64,000 nucleotides of DNA, taken from the NCBI RefSeq assembly GCF_013607875.1, contig NZ_VDES01000002.1, positions 1,494,297 to 1,558,296 on the forward strand, given 5' to 3'. The notes under the pieces were generated by a model. It made no database searches. It saw nothing but the letters and a program-made list of their open reading frames with translations, and had not been told where the DNA came from. A program made the translations under genes and the position numbers. This document shows, piece after piece, positions 17,850 through 25,664 of this stretch. Each line of letters starts with the position of its first letter. The stretch's first letter is position 1. The DNA comes from Blastomonas ursincola (lineage in GTDB: Bacteria > Pseudomonadota > Alphaproteobacteria > Sphingomonadales > Sphingomonadaceae).

Positions 17850-20671
17850 CGCATCTCTCCCCCCGATCCCGTCACGGGATCGATTCGCGCGCCCTCGTTT
17901 CCTCGCGCAGAAACGCCAGATTGCACCGCTTGTAAAGCTTCGGAAAGCGTGCACCGTCGCACCGGCGTTCCGGGCGGAAAGGCGCTGAGCAGACGCGAGG
18001 GAAAGGCGGAGGAGAGCATCACGAACCGCCCGCGATCGTCGGCGCGGCGGATCAGCCGTCCGAACGCCTGGGCGAGGCGTGCGCGGATGATCATGTCGTC
18101 ATATTGGGTGCCGCCACCGGCGAGCTTGCGCGCCCGGTGCAGGATGTCGGGCTTGGGCCATGGCACGCCTTCCATGATGACCAGCCGCAGCGAATCGCCG
18201 GGCACGTCGACCCCGTCGCGCAAGCTATCGGTGCCGAGCAGCGAGGCGCGTGGATCGTCGCGGAAGATGTCGACCAGGGTGCCGGTCTCCATAGGGTCGA
18301 CATGCTGCGCGTAGAGCGGCAGACCCGATTGCGCGAGCCGGTCGGCGATGCGGCCATGCACCGCGCGCAACCGCTTGATCGCGGTGAACAGGCCCAGGGC
18401 TCCGCCACCGGCGGCCTCGATCAGCCGCCCATAGGCCCCGGCCAGCCCCGCCATGTCGCCCTTTTTCACGTCGGTGACGATCAGCACCTCGGCCTGGTTG
18501 GCATAATCGAACGGGCTGCGCGCTTCGAACAATTCGGGCGGCTTTTCCAGATGCACCGCGCCGGTGCGCATCATTGCCGGGGTCCAGTCCTCGCCGGCCT
18601 TGAGCGTGGCTGAGGTGACCAGCACGCCATGCGCGGGCTTGATGACGGCTTCGGCCAGCGGCTTGCCCGGATCGAGCCAGCGCCGGTGCAGCCCCATGTC
18701 GTACTCGCGCCCCTCGACGCGGTCGAGCGCCAGCCAGTCGACGAAATCGGGATCCGCAGGGCCGCCGATCCGCCCGAGCAGCGAGGCCCAGGCGGCGAGC
18801 AGGTCGATGCGCCAGCCAAGCGAGGCGAGCGCGCCCTCGATGCGCGCGCGCGCTGGGCCGTCGAGCCAGTCGGGCGGATCCTCGATCAGCACTTCCAGCC
18901 TGCGCCCCAGCGCGACCAGCGGCTGGTGCAGCGCATCGATCGCGCGCGCGGCTTCCATCGCGGCGGCGATCAGCGGACCGTCGAGCTCGGCAAGTTCGGT
19001 CTCCATGCCGTAGCCTGCATCCTCTGCGCCGCTCTCGTCGCGGGCATAGACCGTGCCGCGGATCGCGGCGAGCAGCTGTTCGATCTCGCCCGAGGGCGCG
19101 CCCTCGCGAATGCGCGCGAGCCAGCCTTCGCCGGGCAGCGCTTCGGCGGCGATCCGCGCCGCCTCGATCGCGCGCCCGCCCGCCTCGTCATAGGAGGCGA
19201 CGTCCGAGAGGCGCGCGGCGAGCCCGCGCCTGCGGCCGCGCGACTTGCCCTCGGGCCCCATCACCCAGCGGCGCATCTCGACTGTTTCCTGGCCGGTCAG
19301 CGCGACCGCAAACATCGAATCGGCGGCATCGTGCAGGTGATGGCCCTCGTCGAAGATGATCCGTGTCGGACGACCCTGCTGCTCGCGCGCGCGCGCGGCG
19401 TTGACCATCACCAGCGCATGGTTGGCGATGACCAGATCGGCATTCTGGCTCGATCGCGCGGCGTGCTCGATGAAGCATTTGCGGTAATGCGGGCAGCCGG
19501 CATAGACGCACTCGCCGCGCCGGTCGGTCAGCGCGGTAACGCCCGCGCGGCGGAACAGAGTGGTGAGCCAGCCGGGCAGGTCGCCGCCGATCATGTCGCC
19601 ATCGCGGCTGTACGCGGCCCAGCGCGCGACCAGCTGCGCCAGCACGGCGGCGCGGTTCTGGAAGCCGCCCTGCAAGGCATCCTCGAGGTTGAGCAGGCAC
19701 AGATAGTTCTCGCGCCCCTTACGGATGACCACGCGCTTGCGGAACTCGGCCTCGCCCGCATAGATGCGCTCGGTCTCGCGCGAGAGCTGGCGTTGCAGCG
19801 CCTTGGTATAGGTAGAGATCCACACCGTTCCCCCCGCGCCGTGCGACCAGAGCGAGGCAGGCGCGAGATAGCCCAGCGTCTTGCCGATGCCGGTGCCCGC
19901 TTCGGCGAGCAGCATATGCGGTTCGGCGCGGCGTTCGCGCGGGGCGAAGATGTGCGATGCGGTGCGCGCGAACTGGCGCTGGCCCTCGCGGCGCTCTGCG
20001 CCCGCGCCAGTCAGCGCCTCGAGCTGCGCCTCGGCGTCATTTTCCGCCAGCGTGATCTGGCGCGGCTGCGGGCGCGGGGCCTGCTCCTCCCATTCGGGCA
20101 GGCGCGAGAACAGCCAGCGTTCGGCCTTTTCGGGGGCCTTGAGGTGGCGCGAGGCGACGCCCGCCCAGGGCCAGCGCAGCCGCGCGAGCGCCTGCAATCC
20201 GGTCCATGCCCCCTCGCGCTGCGGCCAGTCGGGGCGTTCGAGCGTCGCGATCAGCGCCTCGGCAGCGGCGTGCAGCAGCGCGGGGATGGCGGATTCGGGG
20301 AGACCTTGTTCAGCCCTCTCGCCTTGAGGGGAGAGGGTTGGGAGAGGGGATTGTAATGCCAGCTCGGGCGCGTTCCCCCCTCCCCTGAGTAGGAGAGGGA
20401 GCTTCAGCGCCTTCGCCAGCCCCATCGGTGTCGGCACCATGAACTGCGCGGGGTGGACGAAGGCGAACAGCTCGAGCAGGTCGAGCCCGGAAAGCTCAGG
20501 GTATCCCAGCCGCTGCGCCACCAGCGGCGCGTTGAGCATGATCAGCGGCGTCTCGGCTGCGCGCGCGATTGCCTCGCCCTTGGAAATGCGCACCGCAGGC
20601 TCGCCGGGATGCGCGAACCAGATCGCGCTATGGCTTGCATGCAGGGCTGGAAAGTTTAGGGAAGCGATCAT
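17846..20671 (-). CDS. DinG-like ATP-dependent DNA helicase with Fe-S cysteines
   Basis: A 941-residue XPD/DinG-family 5'-3' helicase that would unwind D-loops, R-loops or G-quadruplexes. ATG 20671 (MIASLNFPALHAS) is the likely start; the frame continues antisense through lysK but that part is spurious. Seen: Walker A AEAGTGIGKTLGYLAPA near residue 256, the Fe-S cysteines (one in NYLCLLNLEDA, three in CVYAGCPHYRKC), DEGH box IIFDEGHHLHDAADS near 439, and the C-terminal motifs GTDSLRDGVDVPGDSLR and QAFGRLIRRADDRGRFVM. Residues about 90-120 (SPLPTLSPQGERA and following) are a translated palindromic repeat, see 20314-20402. It is divergent from lysK and leads the dinG-sixA-GNAT operon. Confidence 0.9.
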   Translation of the reverse strand: MIASLNFPALHASHSAIWFAHPGEPAVRISKGEAIARAAETPLIMLNAPLVAQRLGYPELSGLDLLELFAFVHPAQFMVPTPMGLAKALKLPLLLRGGGNAPELALQSPLPTLSPQGERAEQGLPESAIPALLHAAAEALIATLERPDWPQREGAWTGLQALARLRWPWAGVASRHLKAPEKAERWLFSRLPEWEEQAPRPQPRQITLAENDAEAQLEALTGAGAERREGQRQFARTASHIFAPRERRAEPHMLLAEAGTGIGKTLGYLAPASLWSHGAGGTVWISTYTKALQRQLSRETERIYAGEAEFRKRVVIRKGRENYLCLLNLEDALQGGFQNRAAVLAQLVARWAAYSRDGDMIGGDLPGWLTTLFRRAGVTALTDRRGECVYAGCPHYRKCFIEHAARSSQNADLVIANHALVMVNAARAREQQGRPTRIIFDEGHHLHDAADSMFAVALTGQETVEMRRWVMGPEGKSRGRRRGLAARLSDVASYDEAGGRAIEAARIAAEALPGEGWLARIREGAPSGEIEQLLAAIRGTVYARDESGAEDAGYGMETELAELDGPLIAAAMEAARAIDALHQPLVALGRRLEVLIEDPPDWLDGPARARIEGALASLGWRIDLLAAWASLLGRIGGPADPDFVDWLALDRVEGREYDMGLHRRWLDPGKPLAEAVIKPAHGVLVTSATLKAGEDWTPAMMRTGAVHLEKPPELFEARSPFDYANQAEVLIVTDVKKGDMAGLAGAYGRLIEAAGGGALGLFTAIKRLRAVHGRIADRLAQSGLPLYAQHVDPMETGTLVDIFRDDPRASLLGTDSLRDGVDVPGDSLRLVIMEGVPWPKPDILHRARKLAGGGTQYDDMIIRARLAQAFGRLIRRADDRGRFVMLSSAFPSRLLSAFPPGTPVRRCTLSEALQAVQSGVSARGNEGARIDPVTGSGGEMR
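20314..20402. repeat. Palindromic repeat element inside the dinG-like gene, translated in frame
   Basis: Two imperfect hairpins: CCCTCTC-GCCTTGAGGG-GAGAGGG starting at 20314, and CCCTCCC-CTGAGTAG-GAGAGGG within 20376-20400, joined by a linker. Both have the character of dispersed bacterial repeats. On the minus strand they are read without a stop as a run containing LPLLLRGGGNAPELA and SPLPTLSPQGERAEQG inside the helicase N-terminal region. Confidence 0.75.
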
Positions 20672-20677
20672 TGCCCG

Positions 20678-20687
20678 TCCTATAGGA
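20678..20687. promoter_or_regulatory. Palindromic shared -10 candidate for divergent lysK and dinG
   Basis: TCCTATAGGA is a perfect 10-base palindrome in the 42-base gap between the divergent genes. Because it is symmetric it offers TATAGG on both strands, so one site could serve as the -10 of both promoters. No good -35 is visible on either side, and the assignment is weak. Confidence 0.3.
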
Positions 20688-20713
20688 CACATCGGAACGA
20701 AAAGGAAACACGT

Positions 20714-22306
20714 GTGAGCGCGTATCGCGAAGCTGCAATGCGATCCAAGGCATGGCCGTTCGAGGAAGCGCGCAAGTTGCTGAAACGCTATCCGAATGGC
20801 AAGCCCGAGGGGAAGGGGCCGATGCTGTTCGAGACCGGCTATGGCCCATCGGGCCTGCCGCATATCGGCACGTTCCAGGAGGTGTTCCGCACGACCCTGG
20901 TGCGCCGCGCCTACGAGACGCTGACCGACGGCGCACCGACGCGGCTGGTCGCGTTCAGCGACGACATGGATGGCCTCCGCAAGGTGCCCGACAACGTGCC
21001 CAATCCGGAAATGCTGCGCCAGCATCTCGGCAAGCCGCTGACCCAGATCCCCGATCCGTTCGGCAAGTTCGAAAGCTTCGCGCATCACAACAATGCGATG
21101 CTGCGCGCGTTCCTCGACCAGTTCGGCTTCGATTACGAGTTCGTCTCCTCGACCGAGCGTTATCGCAGCGGCGCGTTCGACGAGGCGCTGCGCGGGGTGC
21201 TGCGCAACTATCAGGCGATCCTCGACATCATGCTGCCGACGCTGCGTGCCGAGCGCGCCGCGACCTATTCGCCGATCATGCCGATCAGCGCCAAGTCGGG
21301 CGTGGTGTTGCAGGTGCCGGTCGAGGTGGTCGATGCCGAGGCCGGGATCGTGCGCTTCACCGACGAGGGCGAGACGATCGAGCAATCGGTGCTCTCGGGC
21401 GGTGCGAAGCTGCAATGGAAGGTCGACTGGGCGATGCGCTGGGTGGCGCTGGGCGTCGATTACGAGATGTACGGCAAGGACCTGACCGATAGCGGCGTCC
21501 AATCGGGCAAGATCGCCCGCGTGCTCGGCGGCCAGAAGCCAGAGGGCATGATCTACGAGATGTTCCTCGACGAAAAGGGCGAGAAGATCTCCAAGTCCAA
21601 GGGCAACGGCCTGTCGATCGAGGAATGGCTGCGCTACGGCAGCGAGAACAGCTTGGCCTTCTACATCTTCCGCGAACCCAAGGCGGCCAAGCAGCTGCAT
21701 CTGGGCGTCATCCCGCGAGCGGTGGACGAATATTTCCAGTTCCGCGACAACTGGCACGGCCAGGATGCCGACAAGCGGCTGGGCAACCCCGCGCACCATA
21801 TCCATGCAGGCGACGTTCCCGCAGGCAGCCCGCCGGTGAGCTTCGGGCTGCTGCTCAATGTCGTCAGCCTGCCGGGCATGGACGACAAGGATCTGGTCTG
21901 GGGCTTCGTGCAGAAATATGCGCCCGGCGTCTCGCCGGAGACGCATCCGGAGCTCGACGGGCTGATCGAGAATGCGGTGAACTATGGCCGCGATTTCATC
22001 GCCCCGACGCTCAAGCGCCGCTGGCCCGAAGGGACCGAGATCGACGCGCTGACCCGGCTCGACAACGAACTCGCCGAACTGCCCGAAAACGCATCGGCCG
22101 AGGATATCCAGAACATCGTCTATGCCATCGGCAAGGACGAGGCCTATGGCTTCGGCAACCTGCGCGACTGGTTCAAGGCGCTGTACGAGACGCTGCTGGG
22201 CAGCGAGCAGGGGCCGCGCATGGGCAGCTTCATCGCGCTCTACGGCATCGCCAACACCCGCAAGCTGATCGCGGAAGCGCTGGGGCGGACGGGAGAGATG
22301 GTTTGA
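20714..22306 (+). CDS. lysK: Lysyl-tRNA synthetase, class I (archaeal type)
   Basis: 530 residues from GTG 20714 with AAAGGAAAC upstream. LysRS1 charges tRNA-Lys using a Rossmann fold, unlike the class II enzyme of most bacteria; alphaproteobacteria and spirochaetes usually carry this form. Seen: HIGH-type motif GLPHIGTFQEV (His near residue 50), WAMRWVALGVDYEMYGKDLT, and the KMSKS-type loop KISKSKGNGLS at about residue 291. The C-terminal alpha-helical anticodon-binding domain follows. No class II lysS is present in the window. It is followed 16 bases later by corA. Confidence 0.95.
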   Translation: MSAYREAAMRSKAWPFEEARKLLKRYPNGKPEGKGPMLFETGYGPSGLPHIGTFQEVFRTTLVRRAYETLTDGAPTRLVAFSDDMDGLRKVPDNVPNPEMLRQHLGKPLTQIPDPFGKFESFAHHNNAMLRAFLDQFGFDYEFVSSTERYRSGAFDEALRGVLRNYQAILDIMLPTLRAERAATYSPIMPISAKSGVVLQVPVEVVDAEAGIVRFTDEGETIEQSVLSGGAKLQWKVDWAMRWVALGVDYEMYGKDLTDSGVQSGKIARVLGGQKPEGMIYEMFLDEKGEKISKSKGNGLSIEEWLRYGSENSLAFYIFREPKAAKQLHLGVIPRAVDEYFQFRDNWHGQDADKRLGNPAHHIHAGDVPAGSPPVSFGLLLNVVSLPGMDDKDLVWGFVQKYAPGVSPETHPELDGLIENAVNYGRDFIAPTLKRRWPEGTEIDALTRLDNELAELPENASAEDIQNIVYAIGKDEAYGFGNLRDWFKALYETLLGSEQGPRMGSFIALYGIANTRKLIAEALGRTGEMV

Positions 22307-22322
22307 CACGGGCTTTCGTCCG

Positions 22323-23303
22323 GTGACCGTCATCGCCGCGCGCCTCTATCGCGATGGGGAGCGGGTGCGCGATATCGACCTGAGCCAGCCGCTGCCGCCG
22401 CTCGACGACCCGGCGGACCTGCTGTGGATCGGGCTGCACGAGCCGAGCGAGGCCGAGCTGATGCCGATCCAGTCGCAGCTGGGGCTGCACCCGCTGGCGG
22501 TGGAAGACGCGCTCGACCGGCGGCACCTGCCCAAGATCGAGCCTTATGGCGAGCATCTGTTCGCGGTGGCGCGCACCGTGCATCTCGACGAGAGCGACAG
22601 CAACACCGCGATCACCTATGGCAATACCGCGATCTTCATGGGCCGCCAGTTCATCGTCACCGTGCGGCACGGATCGCTGCGCGATCACAGCCCGGTACGC
22701 CACAAGCTCGAGGCGACACCACGGCTGCTGAAGCGCGGCGCGGATTTCGTGCTGCATGCGATCCTCGATTTCATCGTCGACGGCTATCTCGAGGTGATCG
22801 ATGCGCTCGAGGACAAGGTGCTCGGCATCGAGGACCGCGCGCTCGATGCGTTTCTGAACAAGCAGGAGACCGCGCAGCTCTTCTCGCTGCGCCGCGACCT
22901 GTTCCGGCTGCAGCGCGTGCTGAGCCCGATGCAGGACGTCGCCAACCGCTGCATGCACCTCGAGCTGCCGCAGATCGATGCCGACATCCATCCCTATTTC
23001 CGCGACCTGCACGACCATGTCCGCCGCGCCGATTATCGCGTCGCCGGCCTGCGCGACACGCTGACCTCGGTGATCGAGACCAGCGGCCTGCTCGAGCAGC
23101 AGCGCCAGGGCGTCATCACCCGCCAGCTCGCCGCCTGGGCCGCGATCCTGGCGGTGCCGACCGCGATCGCCGGTATTTACGGTATGAATTTCAAGTACAT
23201 GCCAGAGCTGGAATGGCGGCACGGCTATTTTCTGGTGGTGGGCGCGATGGTGACGATCTGCATCGGCCTCTATCTCCGCTTCAAATGGGCGAAATGGCTC
23301 TAG
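22323..23303 (+). CDS. CorA-family magnesium transporter
   Basis: 326 residues from GTG 22323. A large cytoplasmic alpha/beta and coiled-coil domain (EVIDALEDKVLGIEDRALDA, SLRRDLFRLQRVLSPMQD) precedes two C-terminal membrane helices. The family signature GMN is at 287-289 in IYGMNFKYMPELEW, at the pore mouth after the first helix (WAAILAVPTAIAGIYGMN). CorA pentamers import Mg2+ and sometimes Co2+ or Ni2+. The protein ends with a basic tail (RFKWAKWL). Close spacing suggests cotranscription with lysK. Confidence 0.93.
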   Translation: MTVIAARLYRDGERVRDIDLSQPLPPLDDPADLLWIGLHEPSEAELMPIQSQLGLHPLAVEDALDRRHLPKIEPYGEHLFAVARTVHLDESDSNTAITYGNTAIFMGRQFIVTVRHGSLRDHSPVRHKLEATPRLLKRGADFVLHAILDFIVDGYLEVIDALEDKVLGIEDRALDAFLNKQETAQLFSLRRDLFRLQRVLSPMQDVANRCMHLELPQIDADIHPYFRDLHDHVRRADYRVAGLRDTLTSVIETSGLLEQQRQGVITRQLAAWAAILAVPTAIAGIYGMNFKYMPELEWRHGYFLVVGAMVTICIGLYLRFKWAKWL

Positions 23304-23362
23304 GGAACGGGTTTGCGCCGCGTCCGTAGGAAGGGGGAAACCCCCCAAACGGAGAATCCCCC

Positions 23363-23926
23363 ATGAGCCTTCCCGATCTTTCCGGCCGCAATATCTGCAT
23401 CCTCGCCACGCACGGTTTCGAGGAATCCGAACTCATCCAGCCGCGCGACGACCTCAAGGGTGCGGGCGCCAATGTCACTATCGTCTCGCCTGAAAGCGGC
23501 GAGATCAGGGGCTGGAAGGGTGACGACTGGGGCCAGAGCGTCAGCGTCGATGCGCCGCTTTCGGGCGCGCGGGTCGAGCAGTATGACGCGCTGGTGCTGC
23601 CCGGCGGCCAGATCAACCCCGACCTGCTGCGCGTCAATCCCGAGGCGCTGGCGCTGATCAAGGCCTTTGCCGACGCGGGCAAGCCCGTCGCCGCCGTGTG
23701 CCACGCACCCTGGCTGCTGGTCGAGGTGGGTCTTGCCGAGGGCAAGACGCTCACCGGCTACAAGTCGATCGTCACCGACCTCAAGAACGCCGGCGCGAAT
23801 TTCGTCGATCAGGAGGTCGCGATCGACGGCAATCTCATCACCAGCCGCTGCCCCGACGATCTGCCCGCCTTCGGCAAGGCGATTGCCGAGATGGTCAGCG
23901 AAAAGGCCAGCGCCGAAATGGCGTGA
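23363..23926 (+). CDS. PfpI/DJ-1 family protein (stress deglycase or glutamine-amidotransferase-like)
   Basis: 187 residues of the DJ-1/PfpI fold. The nucleophile elbow AAVCHAPWLLVE places the catalytic Cys at 113 with His 114; GFEESELIQPRDDLKGAGA holds the conserved Glu and the family N-terminal pattern, and DALVLPGGQINPD the substrate loop. Relatives such as YhbO and PfpI are reported as stress proteins, proteases or deglycases, and the true activity is debated. ATG 23363 follows GGAGAATCCCCC. It converges with the desaturase gene. Confidence 0.9.
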   Translation: MSLPDLSGRNICILATHGFEESELIQPRDDLKGAGANVTIVSPESGEIRGWKGDDWGQSVSVDAPLSGARVEQYDALVLPGGQINPDLLRVNPEALALIKAFADAGKPVAAVCHAPWLLVEVGLAEGKTLTGYKSIVTDLKNAGANFVDQEVAIDGNLITSRCPDDLPAFGKAIAEMVSEKASAEMA

Positions 23927-23935
23927 TGCTTCAGG

Positions 23936-24877
23936 TCATGCGGCAGGTTTGACGACCTGCCGCATCACCGCGGCATAGCCGGGCGCGATCGTCATCCGCC
24001 CGGCATGCCCCGCTTGCACCAGCATGCGGTGCGCTTTGGCCAGATTATAGCAGGGCACGCCCATGAACAGATGGTGCTCGCTATGGAAATTCACCCAATA
24101 GGGCGCGACCGTTGCCCGCTCGAACAGGCCCGCATAGGTCGTGCGCGCATGGGTGAACGGGTCCTCGCTGCCCGTGGTGGTGCAGGCATGTTCGGCGATG
24201 TTGCGGATGCGCAGGTACAGCTGGAACGTCGTCGCCATCGCGGTCAGCCAGATAAGATACGGCAGCGCGCCGAGCCCCGTAGCGAACGAGAGCGCGAGCA
24301 GCACGACCTGCGCGGCGAGGAAGCGCAGCGTCACCTTGCCGATGAACAGGTTCTGCTCCTTGGCGCCCGGACCGAAGCCCTTGATTGCCATCGCCAGCTG
24401 CGCGCCGCGCTGCTTGACGAAGGTCTGGCCGGTGAGGTCGCGGAACACCTTGCGCATCAGGCTGGCGCGCGTGGTGGGGAAGGGCGCGGAGAGCGAAAGG
24501 TCCGGGTCCTCGGGCTGTTGCGTGTAGCGATGGTGCGTCAGGTGATAGGTGCGATAGGCGTGCAGATCGGTGCCCATGGGCACGCCGGTGACCCATTGCC
24601 CGACCCAGTTGTTTACCGCACGGTTCGGGTGGAGCAGCCCGTGCGCGCCTTCGTGCATCAGGATGGCGAGACCAAGCTGCCGTCCGCCGATCAGCACGAT
24701 CGCAATCACCCAGGCCCACCAGGTGCCGATCCAGGCCGCGCCCCAGGCGAGCGCGACGATCGTGATCCAGGCATGCGCGACCAATGCGAGTCCCTTCCAG
24801 CGCGATATGGCGGTAAGGTCGCGAAACGCCTCGCGCCCGAAGATCTGCGATGGATTGGCGGCCTTGACCAGCGCCAT
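23936..24877 (-). CDS. Membrane fatty acid desaturase-family protein
   Basis: 313 residues with about four membrane helices and the three histidine boxes of acyl-lipid desaturases and hydroxylases: HEGAHGLLH, HLTHHRYTQ and FHSEHHLFMGVP. These bind the di-iron centre. The enzyme would oxidise a lipid acyl chain or a terpenoid in the inner membrane using a ferredoxin or cytochrome donor; the substrate is unknown. Start ATG 24877. The 231 bases upstream hold a palindromic repeat and a candidate EcfG-type promoter (24934-24959). Confidence 0.9.
   Translation of the reverse strand: MALVKAANPSQIFGREAFRDLTAISRWKGLALVAHAWITIVALAWGAAWIGTWWAWVIAIVLIGGRQLGLAILMHEGAHGLLHPNRAVNNWVGQWVTGVPMGTDLHAYRTYHLTHHRYTQQPEDPDLSLSAPFPTTRASLMRKVFRDLTGQTFVKQRGAQLAMAIKGFGPGAKEQNLFIGKVTLRFLAAQVVLLALSFATGLGALPYLIWLTAMATTFQLYLRIRNIAEHACTTTGSEDPFTHARTTYAGLFERATVAPYWVNFHSEHHLFMGVPCYNLAKAHRMLVQAGHAGRMTIAPGYAAVMRQVVKPAA
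23938..23965. terminator. Bidirectional terminator between pfpI-like and desaturase genes
   Basis: ATGCGGCAGGT (23938-23948) pairs perfectly with ACCTGCCGCAT (23955-23965) around the loop TTGACG. The 11-bp GC-rich stem lies in the last codons of the desaturase and just after the stop of the converging PfpI gene. No strong U tract follows. Confidence 0.55.
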
Positions 24878-24933
24878 GATGCTCTCCCGATGCGCTTGGC
24901 GCGCTTTACGTTTGCGTCAGTCTAGCATTGTGC

Positions 24934-24959
24934 AACCAGTGCGCCAACTCCGTCGTTCC
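24934..24959 (-). promoter_or_regulatory. Candidate EcfG-type promoter of the desaturase gene
   Basis: On the minus strand GGAAC (24959-24955), a 17-base spacer and GGTT (24937-24934) match the alphaproteobacterial general stress consensus GGAAC-N16/17-CGTT with one mismatch in the -10. The -10 is about 57 bases ahead of the desaturase ATG. The match is short and could be chance. Confidence 0.35.
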
Positions 24960-24986
24960 CGCTCAGATATGGATCGATACCTTCCG

Positions 24987-25065
24987 TCATTCCCGCGAAC
25001 GCGGGAGTCCCGCTTCTGTGCCAACCGAGAAATAAAGCGGGACCCCCGCCTGCGCGGGGGTGACG
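24987..25065. repeat. Palindromic intergenic repeat, copy 2
   Basis: Same plan as 6964-7046: TCATTCCCGCGAACGCGGGA, then GTCCCGCTT facing AAGCGGGAC, then CCCCCGCCTGCGCGGGGG and GTGACG. The outer hairpins and the inner CCCGCTT/AAGCGGG pair are conserved, while the central 20 bases differ. Here it sits in a divergent promoter region (desaturase and DOMON-like gene), so it is not simply a terminator. Confidence 0.85.
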
Positions 25066-25108
25066 AAAACAGTTGAACTGGAGGTGGTTGGTCTGAAAAG
25101 CTCTGAGC

Positions 25109-25633
25109 ATGTCGCAGCGTCTCCACCCGCATCCCGATTTTCCCGCGCCCGATGGCACAGCGCTGGCGGCGGACTGGTCTCTGTCCGACGATCAGACGCT
25201 CACCATCGCCTACCATGTCACCGACCCGGGCAATTGCATCCTCTGGCCTGCCCGTGCGCAGGGGCGCGCCGATGGCCTCTGGCAGCACACCTGCTTCGAG
25301 GCATTTATCGGATCGACCACCGGTCCCGCCTATGCCGAGTTCAACCTCGCGCACTCGGGTGCATGGGCCGCCTATGCGTTCGACGGTTACCGTGCGGGGA
25401 TGCGCGACCTTGCGTTGCCAAGCGACCCGCAGATGGCGGGAGAGAGCGGGCTCTGGCAGGCAGCTATCCCGCTCGCCGGGCTCGATGCGCTGCTCGGCCC
25501 CGCGCCCTGGCGGCTGGCGATCACCGCCGTGATCGAAGACACCGACGGAGCCAAGAGCTACTGGTCGCTTGCGCATCCGTCCGGCAAACCCGATTTTCAC
25601 CACCCGGATTGTTTTGCCGCGCGGCTCGGCTAA
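25109..25633 (+). CDS. DOMON-like domain protein
   Basis: 174 residues without signal peptide or membrane segment. The pattern of strands (TIAYHVTDPGNCILWPA, LWQHTCFEAFIGS, AYAEFNLAHSGAWAAYAFDG, WRLAITAVIEDTDGAKSYWS) and the final HPSGKPDFHHPDCF correspond to the DOMON-like beta-sandwich family found upstream of DUF1343/NamZ genes in sphingomonads. DOMON folds bind haem or sugars; a carbohydrate role would fit the neighbour, but this is inference. It ends 31 bases before namZ. Confidence 0.75.
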   Translation: MSQRLHPHPDFPAPDGTALAADWSLSDDQTLTIAYHVTDPGNCILWPARAQGRADGLWQHTCFEAFIGSTTGPAYAEFNLAHSGAWAAYAFDGYRAGMRDLALPSDPQMAGESGLWQAAIPLAGLDALLGPAPWRLAITAVIEDTDGAKSYWSLAHPSGKPDFHHPDCFAARLG

Positions 25634-25664
25634 ACAGCGCGCATCATCTTGCAGCGAGGCCCCC

